Source of the DNA: Tolypeutes matacus
Lineage: Eukaryota > Chordata > Mammalia > Cingulata > Chlamyphoridae
DNA: 64,000 nucleotides
Assembly (NCBI GenBank): GCA_026826555.1
Contig: JAKSZT010000116.1
Span: 1,404,613-1,468,612 of the forward strand
Direction: 5' to 3'
Numbering within the stretch: position 1 is the stretch's first letter; every line of letters begins with the position of its first letter. The position numbers were made by a program, and so were the translations under genes. This document shows, piece by piece, positions 1 to 10,099 of the stretch. Below the pieces are notes generated by a model. The model made no database searches and was not told the origin of the DNA. It saw only the letters and a program-made list of their open reading frames with translations.

Positions 1-259
1 TGGAGAGGACCCAAAGCTGGCCTCCTTTATCTGTAATGATAAGAGGAAAACCTCGACCCTATATCCTAACTTAACTTCTGCCTTTTCCCATTGATTATTA
101 TCTTTATGCTTTCAATAAACTAGTTGTCCAATATTTGTTTCTGTATTTTTGCCTGATTTTTGCCAGAAATGCTCTGCTGCTGATGTATATGATTCTGACC
201 TTTGGCTTAAAAAATTTATTGTAAATAATGCTTGATATAATTGTTCTCACACCTCAACA
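1..259 (-). mobile_element. possible ERV 3' LTR edge (tentative)
   Basis: On the minus strand a purine run (260-274) is followed directly by a TG dinucleotide opening TGTTGAGG, the arrangement found where a retroviral polypurine tract meets the 3' LTR. If real, the LTR would run from 259 toward the window start and beyond. It does not resemble the ERV-K 5' LTR at 4,647-5,030 apart from the first five bases, so it would belong to another element or to a diverged relative. No second LTR or target duplication is visible, so this is weak. Confidence 0.2.
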
Positions 260-274
260 TTTCCCCCTTTTTTG
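260..274 (-). promoter_or_regulatory. candidate retroviral polypurine tract
   Basis: Read on the minus strand this is CAAAAAAGGGGGAAA, an A6G5A3 tract of the kind that primes plus-strand DNA synthesis in betaretroviruses. It immediately precedes TGTTGAGG, which could be the first bases of an LTR. Chance purine runs are common in A+T-rich DNA, so the call rests only on the tract plus the adjoining TG. Confidence 0.25.
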
Positions 275-2036
275 TTTTTGTAGCATTTATAAATAGAGGT
301 TTAACTGTTGATTTTTAATGATAAGTATACATACATTCACAGGCTTACTAAATCGGGGGTACACTGATATACTTGGCTTATTTTTGGCTAGAGTCCTGGA
401 TAGATACAAGATAAACATTAATATATATTTTGTTTACTAAGCTTATACTGACAATTTGGGTGAGAAACAACATAACTAATTAAAAGATTAAGTCAATATT
501 GAACAAAGTTACAGAATGACAGATAAATAAAGTAGTCATATATATATACTTACCAATATTTAGCTTTTAGCTGGGAAGAATTGAATTGTTGAGGTAGCAA
601 CTGATACTAGAGTTTTGGTGGACTGTTTAGGATTAATGAATTTGATACTATTGATGCCAGCTTCTGAGTATTTTGCTAATTTCTCAGAAAGGTGCCAGCC
701 TCCTCAGGAAGTTTCACAACACTCCCTGGGCAGTACAATTTAAGGTTTATTCATCAATCCCTGAGAGAGTGGCCAGCTCCCCCAAAGAATACAACATCTG
801 TTGAAATGCACTTTATATTTCTAATTCATTACAAAACACTGTTGATGTATTTATTATTTTAATTTCCAATATATTTCCTGAAATGTGAAAAGTGTTAACT
901 AGCAAGGCATTGATTTCTTGATTAACAAACTTTTCTGCATGGTGCTTTACTTTTAGGCTTGAACAACACTTGCCAGACTTGTTTTTTAATACATTTGGAT
1001 TCAGGACTGTCAAAATTTAAAACAAGAGACTTAAATATACATTTAATAAAACACATTTACATGTAATATACAAGTTATTAAATTACTTAAGTAAATAATG
1101 TATTGTATTAAAGTTTTGATTAGTATTTAAGTATATTATACATAATTAATAACTACAGTAAATTATGCGACAGACATCCAATGAATAAACTTTTATTTCT
1201 TAAGTGTTTAAGATTCTTAGTAGCATGATTCAAATGACCTCAATTTTTTTATTTTGTAAAGTTTGAGGCATAGGTAAAAACAAATTAGTAATTCTTATTT
1301 GGGCTGTGGGGTAATACATTAACTACTAATTTTCACACTTGCATTGGTTTTGTTGTTAACATTATAATGAGAATTGGGGCTGTTGCTTACAGTGTTGAAT
1401 ATAAACTTGATTTATTGTTGGCTATTTTACAGGAAGGGGAATGTGGGCTGCCTTGACTTGTTTAAGAAAATATTAAAGAAAGCTTAAGCAAGTTTTAAAA
1501 CAAAGTGATAGTGACATAAATGGATATTAATTTTTTGAAACAAACTAGCAATATTGGGACCACTGCATGCTGCAGGCATGTTATTTTATTTTACTATATT
1601 TTACTGTTATGCACTACCCTGGCAGCTTTTAATGGCTGCTTTCTTCTTGTAGTTATAACTAAATATTATGGTTAAAAACATTATATTTTATTTACTGTTA
1701 TATTGAAACATTATTATATTTTCAGGAATTTTATACACTTTTAAAGTATTCATATGCAATTTTTATTCATATAACTTTAATTGTTATAAAATTAGAAAAT
1801 TTCTTTTAATTATAAAACAATTTAAAATACTTCATTCTACTTATATCACATGAACTTAACATTTTTAGTATTTTACCTTTTTTTAAGGTACAAGACAAAG
1901 TTATGTGTGACAGTTTGAAATAAAAGCTTTCTTTCAGGTTTGACTTTGAGAAAGCAGATTCAAACATTGTGTTCTTTTTAAATGTGACAAGACCTGTTTA
2001 TCATGGAAATGATAAGGTTAAAGTACAAGAAACTTG
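275..2036. other. A+T-rich sequence, no gene recognised
   Basis: About 1.76 kb of strongly A+T-rich DNA. The longest open frame is 66 codons on the minus strand (813-1013) and looks like nothing I know. There are no splice-flanked exons, RNA gene or young repeat that I can name. It lies between a possible polypurine tract and an LTR fragment, so it could hold decayed internal ERV sequence, but I see no pol or env motif to support that. Confidence 0.5.
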
Positions 2037-2290
2037 TGGCAGTTTGATGTAATTATGAATTCCAAAAATATAATTGAATCATGCTTGTAAACTGATCTGT
2101 TAATCTGGGCATGATTAGGTTAGTATTAGGGTGTTGAGCCCCACCCCTTGGTGGGTGGGGAATCGAATATAAAAGGCAAGGCAAAGGACAGTTGAAGCAG
2201 ACTTTTGAGAAGATGTTTTGATGTTGGAAAGAAGGCCCCAGGAGAAGAGAAGCAAGCCATTTGCCTGATCGTATACAAAAAAGAATTATG
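2037..2290 (+). mobile_element. MaLR-like LTR, 5' fragment with TATA box
   Basis: Begins TGGCAGTTTGATG and continues as the reverse complement of the LTR-like block seen six times elsewhere in the window (6,326-6,905 and paralogues), in the opposite orientation. It contains an 8-bp inverted repeat, CCCCACCC (2,139-2,146) and GGGTGGGG (2,153-2,160), and then TATAAAAGG at 2,168-2,176. That is a plausible RNA polymerase II LTR promoter. The 3' half, including the end, is missing, and homology fades at about 2,290. The family name is not certain; the general form resembles ERVL-MaLR LTRs. Confidence 0.6.
2168..2176 (+). promoter_or_regulatory. TATA box of LTR fragment
   Basis: TATAAAAGG lies 8 bases downstream of a perfect 8+8 inverted repeat of CACCC/GGGTG type. 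In the minus-strand paralogues the same place keeps a GC-rich GGGCGGG-type element, but the TATA is usually decayed. Confidence 0.5.
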
Positions 2291-2716
2291 ACACACTAAC
2301 AGAAACTTAATGCTTACTAATTTGACACATAATTTTCACTCCTTTGGTATGGCTGTCTTCAAGCTTTCCATCATTTCACATCTTTGATTTTACTGTTTTT
2401 AAGATTTTTTTCTGGAATCTATGTTACCTGTAATATATAAGCTTGTTCTTTGAAACACTTTTGTTCATAATTAGCAAGCAGCCATGACGATTTAAACAGC
2501 ATAAATACAGTTAAGCACAAATTTATCAGTTTATACAGATATTTAACATATATATTTTGGATTAATACTCTTTAGGAGTACTCAGGCTCAAATTTCAGAT
2601 TTCTGGGATAGACCCTTTAATTCCTGTTCTTAATTTTGGGTATACCCAGTGAAGGAGTAATAAACTTAGTTTCAGCTGAGGAAGGATCGACAGCTGTACT
2701 GCTTTTGGTAACTGCC
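2291..2716. other. unassigned; may hold decayed ERV pro/dUTPase
   Basis: No gene is recognisable. Because it lies directly downstream (minus strand) of a retroviral nucleocapsid remnant, the stretch 2,560-2,700 could be the start of the pro/dUTPase region of the same element. I see only a weak, stop-interrupted resemblance and would not rely on it. Confidence 0.3.
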
Positions 2717-3699
2717 TTAAGTTCTATTACAGGCTGGAGTGAACTGCTCTGTTGCCGACTGGGTTGACTTGAGCAAGGCTGGGAAATGTGCGCATATTGT
2801 TAGTCTGAGAGCCTTGAGCAAGGCATGCTTGAAGTTTCTCAACTTATTAATGGGACTACTAATTTTATGATATTTAGAATGGCATTCCTTGGCCCAGTGT
2901 AACCCTTTTTTGCATTTTGGACACATACGAGTTGGTATTGATTTATTACTGCCCCTAATTGGAGCTCTTACACTAGTTTTGACTTGGCAATCTTTTTTCA
3001 TACCACCTGGTTTCCCACATTTAAAGCAATTTAAATCGATAATCATAGGACTACATACCTTTAGAGCAGCTGCAAGAAGGTTCATGTTATAGGTATAAGG
3101 CCCAATGTTTTGGCATATTTTTATATAATCCTGTAAAGTACTTCCATTTGCCTTTATTGGACTTAAAGATTTTTACACTCACTGTTAACAGTATCAAAAC
3201 CAATATTAGCATAACCATTTTTTTAAAGATCAGATTGAGTTACTGTCTTGTTGACTACATCTGCCAGCCTTGCTACAAATTCAGCATAGGGTTCAGTATT
3301 TCCTTGAACAACTTTCGAAAATGATTGTACAGCCTGTCCAGGGGTGGAGATTCATTGCCAGGCTGCTAGGCAGCACAATCGCACTTGTACAATGACAATA
3401 TCATCATATTGAGCTTGGCGAGGATTCCCAACCCATTGACCTTCTCCTAATATTTGTTCAGCAGTAATAGGCATTGGTGGATTTTGCTGTTGATTTCATT
3501 GTGCTACAATATTAACTTCATCAGCCCACCAAGTTTTAAATTGTAAAAATTCTGCAGAATTAAGAACAGCTTGAGCTAACAAATCCCAATCCCAGGGTAT
3601 TAATCTGTTAGCTTGTGCCATTACTTGCACAAATTCTTGAGTATAAAGAGAATTTACACCATATTGAGTGCATGCTTGTTTTAATTTTTTGATAGTTTT

Positions 3700-3771
3700 A
3701 AAAGGAATAGGAACGTAGGCTCCATAGCTCAGGGGTTAGAGCCCTGGTCTTGTAAAAGGAATAGGAGCATG
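3700..3771 (+). repeat. target-site duplication around tRNA fragment
   Basis: AAAAGGAATAGGA occurs at 3,700-3,712 and again at 3,754-3,766, with the tRNA-Thr fragment between. A further four or five bases after each copy are partly matched. The duplication lies in ERV gag sequence, so the downstream copy shows the original uninterrupted order. Confidence 0.75.
3718..3753 (+). pseudogene. truncated tRNA-Thr(TGT) retrocopy, 5' half
   Basis: The block starts GGCTCCATAGCTCAGGGGTT and matches mammalian tRNA-Thr (anticodon TGT) from base 1 through the acceptor strand, D arm and anticodon stem. It stops inside the anticodon loop just after TGT. The 3' half, the A and B boxes as a functional pair, and any poly(A) are absent. 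It is flanked by a short direct repeat, the hallmark of L1-mediated insertion. This fits the class known as tail-less retropseudogenes, in which a 3'-truncated small RNA is reverse transcribed and inserted without an A tail. It is not a working tRNA gene. Confidence 0.8.
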
Positions 3772-4623
3772 CTCATATTGTACACCCCCTAGGGGATTGT
3801 TAGCATCTACTGGATTTCGAGTTATTGTTATTTGAAAAGTAAAAAAAAAAAAAAATTTGCATAGGCTCTGAATTTCCTTCTCTACTTCCCTGTGCTATAC
3901 TTTTCACAATTGAAGAGGATGGTGCTGGCACAGAAACAGAAACTTTTGGAGGGTCATCAAATGTTGTAAAGAATGGATCAGTAGATACCCTAGTAGGAGG
4001 AGACACTGGTTCAAAAGGCCATAAAACATCTTTTGGAACAGATGGCTTAACGACCACTGGAAAACTTCCATAAACTCCCTTTTTCTTTTTTTTTCCTTTT
4101 TATTAGACATGAGTTCATCTTTTTTTGCTTGCTCATTAATTTTTTTCATATATATTTTCATTAAAATCATCATTAGCTTGTTCTGTTACAGTTTTAGCAA
4201 AAGCAGTATTCATTTTAATATCTTCATTTTCATCTGCCTGTAATGGTTCAAGAGCAACAGAAATAAGACTATACAAAGGCCATACATGAATGGGAATTAA
4301 TTTTCCCCTTTGAGAAGTTCTTTTTAAAGCTTTCATTACCAAATTCCATTGTTTCAGGTTTAAAATATTCTGCCCTTGCTGCTGAAGCCAATAATAATGT
4401 TTCTGTACAAGAGAAAAGAGTTCTAGTAACTCTAGGATTGACACAGATAATGCTGTATTCTTTAAAAGGGTCTTCAAGTCTAGGGAATATTCCTCTAACT
4501 GAGTTGACTGATTATTCATTACCCTGATGATCAATATTATTAAATTCAGCAACAGAATGCAAGGACCGTCCGACCCAGTAGTCCTTGTTTCCACAACACT
4601 TATCCAGAGAAAAGACAAGTCAT

Positions 4624-4645
4624 GCCTCACATTGGGAACCATCCA
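4624..4645 (-). promoter_or_regulatory. primer binding site, tRNA-Lys type, mutated
   Basis: Immediately inside the 5' LTR the minus strand reads TGGATGGTTCCCAATGTGAG. Apart from a small insertion and CpG-type changes this follows the TGGCGCCCAACGTGGGGC site complementary to tRNA-Lys1,2. The paralogous fragment near 49,885-49,905 is closer to the canonical site. This supports an ERV-K assignment. Confidence 0.65.
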
Positions 4646-4646
4646 T

Positions 4647-5030
4647 TGTAATTCAATGTGGAGGTATATGGTGCTGGGAATGATCCAAAGAAAGTTTGGG
4701 ATCAGGGGACCTCACTCCATGTGGAGTGCAGGCAATTTTATTTAGGCTGAAGCTGTTTCTTATACTACAAAATCATAACAAAAGTAGGACATTTTTAATC
4801 ATTTCTCAGCTTAGTACATGAGAGTGCTGCTTGTTTCTGTGTTCCCAGACAATCTTTTTTGGGAATTCAGACAATAACATCTTAGTGGTGTGTTCATTCC
4901 ACTCTGTGTCCTCCCACTGATGTCTGCAGCATGCAGTGACCTTGGAGACATTTACTAATATTTCTCTGGCAGCAACCATGCTTTTTAATGCTTAACCCTT
5001 TGTGCTCTGCTCTCAGCATCTTTTCCAACA
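4647..5030 (-). mobile_element. ERV-K-like 5' LTR
   Basis: The element is 384 bp, runs from TGTTGG to TTACA on the minus strand and abuts the primer binding site and gag. A near-identical-length copy is at 49,912-50,296. The minus strand has AATAAA near 4,738-4,744, and the TATA-like box upstream is degraded here (TATAAG) but intact in the paralogue. The outer edge at 5,030 sits directly in zinc-finger pseudo-exon sequence, so the provirus integrated into that exon in the same orientation. No matching 3' LTR is visible. Confidence 0.8.
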
Positions 5031-5600
5031 CATAATAAAGAGGTTTTCTGTCTGGTGGAAACTTTCCCACATGTATTACATTTCTATGTTTGTTCCCCTG
5101 AATGGCTTTAAAAATGAGGAGTAAAAATTTGACTATAAATTGGAGACTACATTCAGGTCACACATATGGATTCTCTCTAGTTTGAATTTTCTTGTATTCC
5201 ATGAAGTTTTGTCTCAGATGGAAGCATCCCCATGTTCACTACAATACTAACTAATGTATGTATACTTCATACTCAATGAGATTTAATGCATGGCTGAAAG
5301 ATTTCCAGTATTCCTTACATACACAGGGTTTTACTCCTGCATATTTCTTGATGTGACTCTAGCTTTCCCAAATTCATGAAATCCCAAATGGTTTCTCGAA
5401 AGGATTAATTCTCAGGTATCTCCTGAAGTGGAATTTCCAAGAAATCTTCACACTCTTTACACTTAAAGGAGAGGACCATGTGGAGCAAACTAGCAAAACT
5501 CATTTTCTTCATTCTTTTTTCCTTACATAGATTCACTCATGCTTAGGTAAGCATGATGTAAAGTCTTTCAAAGTGAAGTTACATTCATAGAAGTGTTATT
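5031..5600 (-). pseudogene. C2H2 zinc-finger pseudo-exon, truncated (U0)
   Basis: Only the N-terminal part of the finger exon and its linker survive. The main finger array has been removed at the ERV LTR edge at 5,030. The remaining minus-strand sequence corresponds to the degenerate, Cys/His-poor fingers and pre-finger spacer seen complete at 11,000-11,530, with several in-frame stops. Promoter and KRAB exons are not recognisable nearby. Non-coding. Confidence 0.8.
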
Positions 5601-5769
5601 TTGAGGAAACAATGCTTGTGGTCAGAGAACATATTTTCCCAACTTTTTTACATTCTCTTCCTTCACCTTAGGATTGTACTGTTGTGGAAGTGAATATAGC
5701 TTCACTCACAAGCCTTTTGATATGTGGCTCTTTCTGCTTCTTAATGTCCTATGCTTCTTCATAGTTTGT

Positions 5770-5865
5770 GGGCTGCCACAAAAGCAGTGCTTAGAGGGAA
5801 CTTTATAGCATTGAATGCACTCATTAGAAAAGAGGAATTATCCAATATCAATCATCTAAACATCC
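5770..5865 (+). mobile_element. short L1 ORF2 relic
   Basis: The plus-strand frame reads KAVLRGNFIALNALIRKEE, close to the L1 ORF2 stretch [19 protein letters not shown] at about 32,578-32,640 of this window. Roughly 100 bp is recognisable. The same relic lies at the same place in every unit, so it was present before the units multiplied. Confidence 0.75.
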
Positions 5866-6325
5866 AATTTTGGGAAGCGCAAAAATATCTCCTTTTTATT
5901 TGTTCTATCATTCTTGGCTCTTCTTGCTTCAAATGAGCATCACATCCAATGTGGTGACTTCATAACTAGGAAATGGGGATGTGATACAGCACTGGATTTA
6001 TTATGGGGACAAAACAACACCCCATAAATCAGCCCTGGAACCTTAAGGCTTCTGAAGAATAAGAAAGGTGCAGCTTCCAAAGATGCACAAATAAGTAGGC
6101 CCCAGATCAAAGGCCAAAATGGCAACCCAGGAAATCCAGAATTCTTTGTTTTAGACTGACAATGTTCATTCAAATTTTTTCTTCTATTTATTTGGATGAG
6201 ATGCATGATTTAATATTCTTTAAAGTTTATCAGGGAAATTATAACACTTTCGCTTCCTTTCCAAGTCTGCACTTATCATTTGTTATTGACTTGCCAAGTA
6301 ATTTATTTGAAAACATTTTATATCC

Positions 6326-6905
6326 TGTATTATTCAGCCAAAGGGGTGCAGATGCAAAATACCAATATTCTATTGGTCTTTATAAAGGGTATTTATTTGG
6401 GGTAGAAGCTTACAGTTACCAAGACATAAAACATAAGTTTCTTCCTTCATCAAAATCTGTTAGCTGGTCTTGGAGCAAGACATTTGCCAATATTTGCCAG
6501 GGTTCAGGCTTCTTGGGTTCCTTTCTTCCCAGGGCTGCATTTCTCTGTGGGCTCAGCACCTCTGTTTCCTCCACAAGGTCAGCTGCAGACTTGGAGGATT
6601 TCTAAGCTTTGCCTCTCTCCACAAGGCCAGCTGTGAATTGTCAGGTGAATGACTTGTCTCTTTCCCCAGAGCCTTCTGTCCTTGCTCATCAGAACTGAAA
6701 CATCAAAAACTACACCAACTCTGTGCTTTGCCATGTGTTTTAATGTTTGAGACCACAACCACCAAAGGGCGGGGCCCAACACTCTACCAACTGTGGCCCA
6801 GTCAATGCCCTTATCATAACTTAATCATTCCCACATTAACAGACCAGTTTACAAACATAATCAAATATCTATTTTTGGAATTCATAACGATATCAAACTG
6901 CTACA
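6326..6905 (-). mobile_element. MaLR-like LTR (U0)
   Basis: On the minus strand it runs from TGTAGCAGTTTGATATC to TGAATAATACA, about 580 bp, with TG/CA ends. It includes a conserved GC-rich promoter-like core (GGGCGGGGCC complement near 6,765-6,780). It is colinear with 12,344-12,933, 18,380-18,955, 22,299-22,878 and 28,283-28,814. I recall this family from xenarthran genomes but cannot give its database name. Confidence 0.65.
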
Positions 6906-7689
6906 TATCCATTTACCTATCTTATGTTATATATTATTTTATGGTGTATTTTAGCACTTTATTGATGCCCTAGGCCACAGATATCATTATTGCTTTATCC
7001 ATTCAATAGTCATTTAGATGTATGAATTTAATTAACAGATATTCTTCAATCCATCCTGAATCTTGGACCTTCTGAGATCATTTTATTTCTGCCTGAAGAA
7101 TATTCTTTTACAATTCTTTAAAGTGAGTTACTGCTAGCAAACGGTATTAATTTTTACTCATCTGTAAAATATTTATTTCAATTCTTCCTGAAGGATTGAG
7201 ATGAATTAAATCTCAGGCCCTCCATGATCTCCACTGCTTTTGAGAGAACACTTTGGGTCAAATTTCTCCATTCTGTTGTAAATGCAATCAGTTCTTTTGA
7301 AAAGAAATTAGGAGCTTTCAGTTTTACAGACTGCTTCCTTCCCACCACCCCCACCACCTCCCAGGCAAAATCTTTGTGTCTGGCTCTGGGAATGAGAATA
7401 TTGGCACACCTCTCTGAGTTTCACACCTGTTTTTGGAGCTAAGATTTGGTGGAGAAAGCACAGTATATTGAGTTCTTCTTGGGACCATACTAGGAACCAG
7501 TGCAATGGTGGTCAGCACCCCATTTTGCTCAATGATGGCCTCACACAATATACAGGCACTGTTTAATGAGTTCCCATTTCTTCTGGAATTACAAGACCCC
7601 TCCTGATCGCTGTGCCCTAGGTTAATGCCCTCGTTTGAGTCTTGTGTGGACCCTGGAAATGTATGTTCTTACTAACTGATTGCTCTGTG

Positions 7690-8290
7690 TGTAAGCCTTT
7701 TGTATTAGGACATTTTGGTTAGATTCCGATAAGGGAGCTTTCGATTAGGTCATTTTTGTTAGATTCCCCTAGTTTAGTCAAGGGCCTCTAATTAGATTTC
7801 AGGCACCAGGATGGACCTCAATCATTCTGCTGAGGTCCTACATACATGGGACACACCAAGAAAGAGTGCTGCCATGTTTACCCTGCCATGTGGGAGAGGG
7901 CTCCAGGATCTCCTACAGATGTGGAGAGACACAGAAACTCTGAGTGGCTGATGGAGAGGTCAGAGGCTGGAGTCATGGAGCAGCTTGAAGCTGAAGATAT
8001 CCAGGCCAGAGGAGAAGGGAGAGGTGTGAGCAATTATGTCTTATGGCCCACTGTTGAACTAAGGGAGAAAGTGAGTTTGGGGAGAAAGTAGAGAGAAACA
8101 GGCATGCTCAACATTTTGTCTTGGCAGGAGTCCAGCTACAGCTCACCCTTGTAAAGACAGCATTTATGATAATGCCTTGGTATGGACATTTTCACAGCCT
8201 CATAACTGTAAGCTTTAACCCTAATAAATTTCAATAAAAGCAAACCTATTTCTGGTATTTTGCATTTGCAGTGCTTGGCAAACTCAAACA
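7690..8290 (+). mobile_element. MaLR-like LTR, plus strand (U0)
   Basis: The last 150 bp follow the typical layout of ERVL-MaLR LTR 3' ends: a GCCTCATAACTGTAAG-type motif, two AATAAA signals (8,223-8,238), AAAAGCAAACC, TTTCTGGTATTTTGC, and a terminal CAAACTCAAACA. The 5' edge is approximate, chosen at TGTAAGCC where the unit copies share a TG. There are no long open frames. Copies lie at 13,721-14,318, 19,732-20,335, 23,651-24,253 and 52,583-53,182. Confidence 0.55.
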
Positions 8291-10099
8291 GCTAGGCACA
8301 TAGGATTGGAGAGCTGACCTGTTCCCAAATGGCAGTGTGATACTGCTGCCCAGTGAATTCATGTGTAAACTGTGGGTGTCTCCAGACTAAGCAGGAATGA
8401 GTACTGTTAAGACAGAGGGAGAAGTGCTCTTGTTCAGCAAGGCATGCAAGACAAGGAGTCAGGCAAGGGAGTCACAAGGTTTGGGGACTAGTATAAAGTC
8501 ACAGATGCTCCAGTATGATGTACCAGCTTCACACAGGTTTTGGCCAGGTGTGCAGGGTGAGATAAAGGCATGGGACCTGGGGTCTGGTGCACAGAGGAGT
8601 CAGAGCACAGAGAGGAGACCACCTGCTCCTGCTCCTTTTGCCATTCCCTCCTTCCCTTGGCCTCCAGTGTTGACCCTCTGAGGAGACTGCTCTTACTGTT
8701 ATCCTCCTGGTTCTCATGCACAGACTCTTGTCTCCTTCTAGTTCTACATTCAGCTTCTCGAATCTTGGGGCAGCTAAAGAAAGAGCAATGCCAAGATGAA
8801 ACCTGTTGGTGACAGGAAGGAAATGTCAAAATTCACATCACAGCATTGGCGACAGCAATAATATCACCAGAATGAGCAATATTAGGCCAGTGACCATAAT
8901 GAATAGTACAGAAATCACAGAAAGTTCTGGGACCTAGGGCTGACAAGAATCGAAGTGAGTTTGTGAGATGGTGTAATGTTTGCAGAAAACCTCAGTGGGT
9001 GTGGATCCCAGATATTTCTCAGACTAAATAAATATTAAATTTTCAACACATTTTAACAGTGTTGAAAATGATGCAGACCTATTCTATCCCAGAAGATAAC
9101 AGAGTGTTTCAATGGGAAGAATCTGATTAACAACTGAAGAAGCTGGAATGTAACACTTGTTTACTGCAGTTCCCCCAAGGTGGAGAGGGAATGTCCTGTT
9201 TGGGAACCAAACTCTCAGAGACCCAATGAAAACCACCATCATAGGTTCTGAATCCACAAAGGAGGACAGGGAGACAGCCCTGCTCAGCAGTCACAGCCTC
9301 AGTTAGGGATGTGACTCACTCTAGCGGTTCTTCACTGGGGAGTAAGCAGTAGGAAGTCTGTCTTCTCCTGTGGTGCTAACAGCCCTTTAACAGGACACGT
9401 GTAGAGAGCAGTGTGGAATTCACACAGACACGTCCATGCTCCTCATCTCCATGCTCACTCTTGCTGAGGCAGGCATCCACCTGTCCTGGCAGCTGGGGAG
9501 GGGGCCGAGGGGAGTGAGCATTTTTCCTTTATGGGAGACTGTATTTGCAAAGGGTGAGGGGTAGTGCCCCCCAGTAATGTTGCAGATAAAAACAATATCT
9601 TCAAATCAACCACTTTGTAAATTTCATTGTGTGCTATTTTCATAATTTCTTTAAAATTATAAACAAATTATCAGTGCAAAGAGTATAAAAATAAGTTATG
9701 TCTGTTATGGCAAACAGCAAACTTCCATCTCTTGCCTCAACCCCCATTCCTCCTTCCTCAGAATTGTCTGCATTGGTATATTGTTTTAGGTACACATTTC
9801 TGTTTGTAAATCCACGCATTGTCTAGTTTCTTCCATACCATATCCTATCACATTTGAGAAAAATATTGGAGTACAACTAAAGAATATAAATTAATTTTCT
9901 AACTTCTTAAAATGCTTGAGAATATCTCCTAATTATTAAAGGATTACTTTTGATTTAAAATAATAATGAAAATTGTAGTGAAGTAGAAAGCAGGCCAATG
10001 TAGTTCAATGGCTGTTAAGCTTGAATCCACATCAGAATCAGATGAAGAACCTGAAAAAATATAAATGGTTGGGGTGCCTTATAAGAAAATGCTACAACA

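Larger units (their letters stand above)
2717..4540 (-). pseudogene. gag: ERV-K-like (betaretroviral) gag, broken
   Basis: This is a decayed gag polyprotein gene of a class II, betaretrovirus-like ERV, read on the minus strand. The N-terminal matrix part lies at about 4,136-4,540 and a proline-rich spacer at about 3,850-4,057. The capsid part, at about 3,090-3,790, includes a recognisable major homology region near 3,260-3,320. The nucleocapsid is at 2,717-3,085 and has two zinc knuckles. The first has lost its histidine (Gly in its place); the second keeps C-X2-C-X4-H-X4-C. The reading frame is interrupted by several frameshifts and stops, by a poly(T) run near 3,840 and by a foreign insertion at 3,718-3,753. 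The order MA-CA-NC, the double knuckle and the Lys-type primer site upstream fit ERV-K/HML or MMTV-like elements. No pol or env was recognised downstream. The gene is not functional. Confidence 0.85.
5031..10090. repeat. tandem ZNF unit U0 (5' part replaced by ERV)
   Basis: First copy of the roughly 6-kb unit. After the truncated zinc-finger block come an L1 ORF2 relic, about 400 bp unassigned (5,940-6,325), a minus-strand MaLR-like LTR, 6,906-7,689 unassigned, a plus-strand MaLR-like LTR, and 8,291-10,090 unassigned. The last stretch holds no conserved reading frame: its open frames shift from copy to copy. The alignment to U1-U3 is obvious throughout by eye. Confidence 0.85.

Noticed and set aside
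7846..8091. 81-codon plus-strand frame repeated in each unit
   Set aside because: It lies inside the MaLR-like LTR, and its length and phase change between copies. The repetition is explained by the unit duplication.
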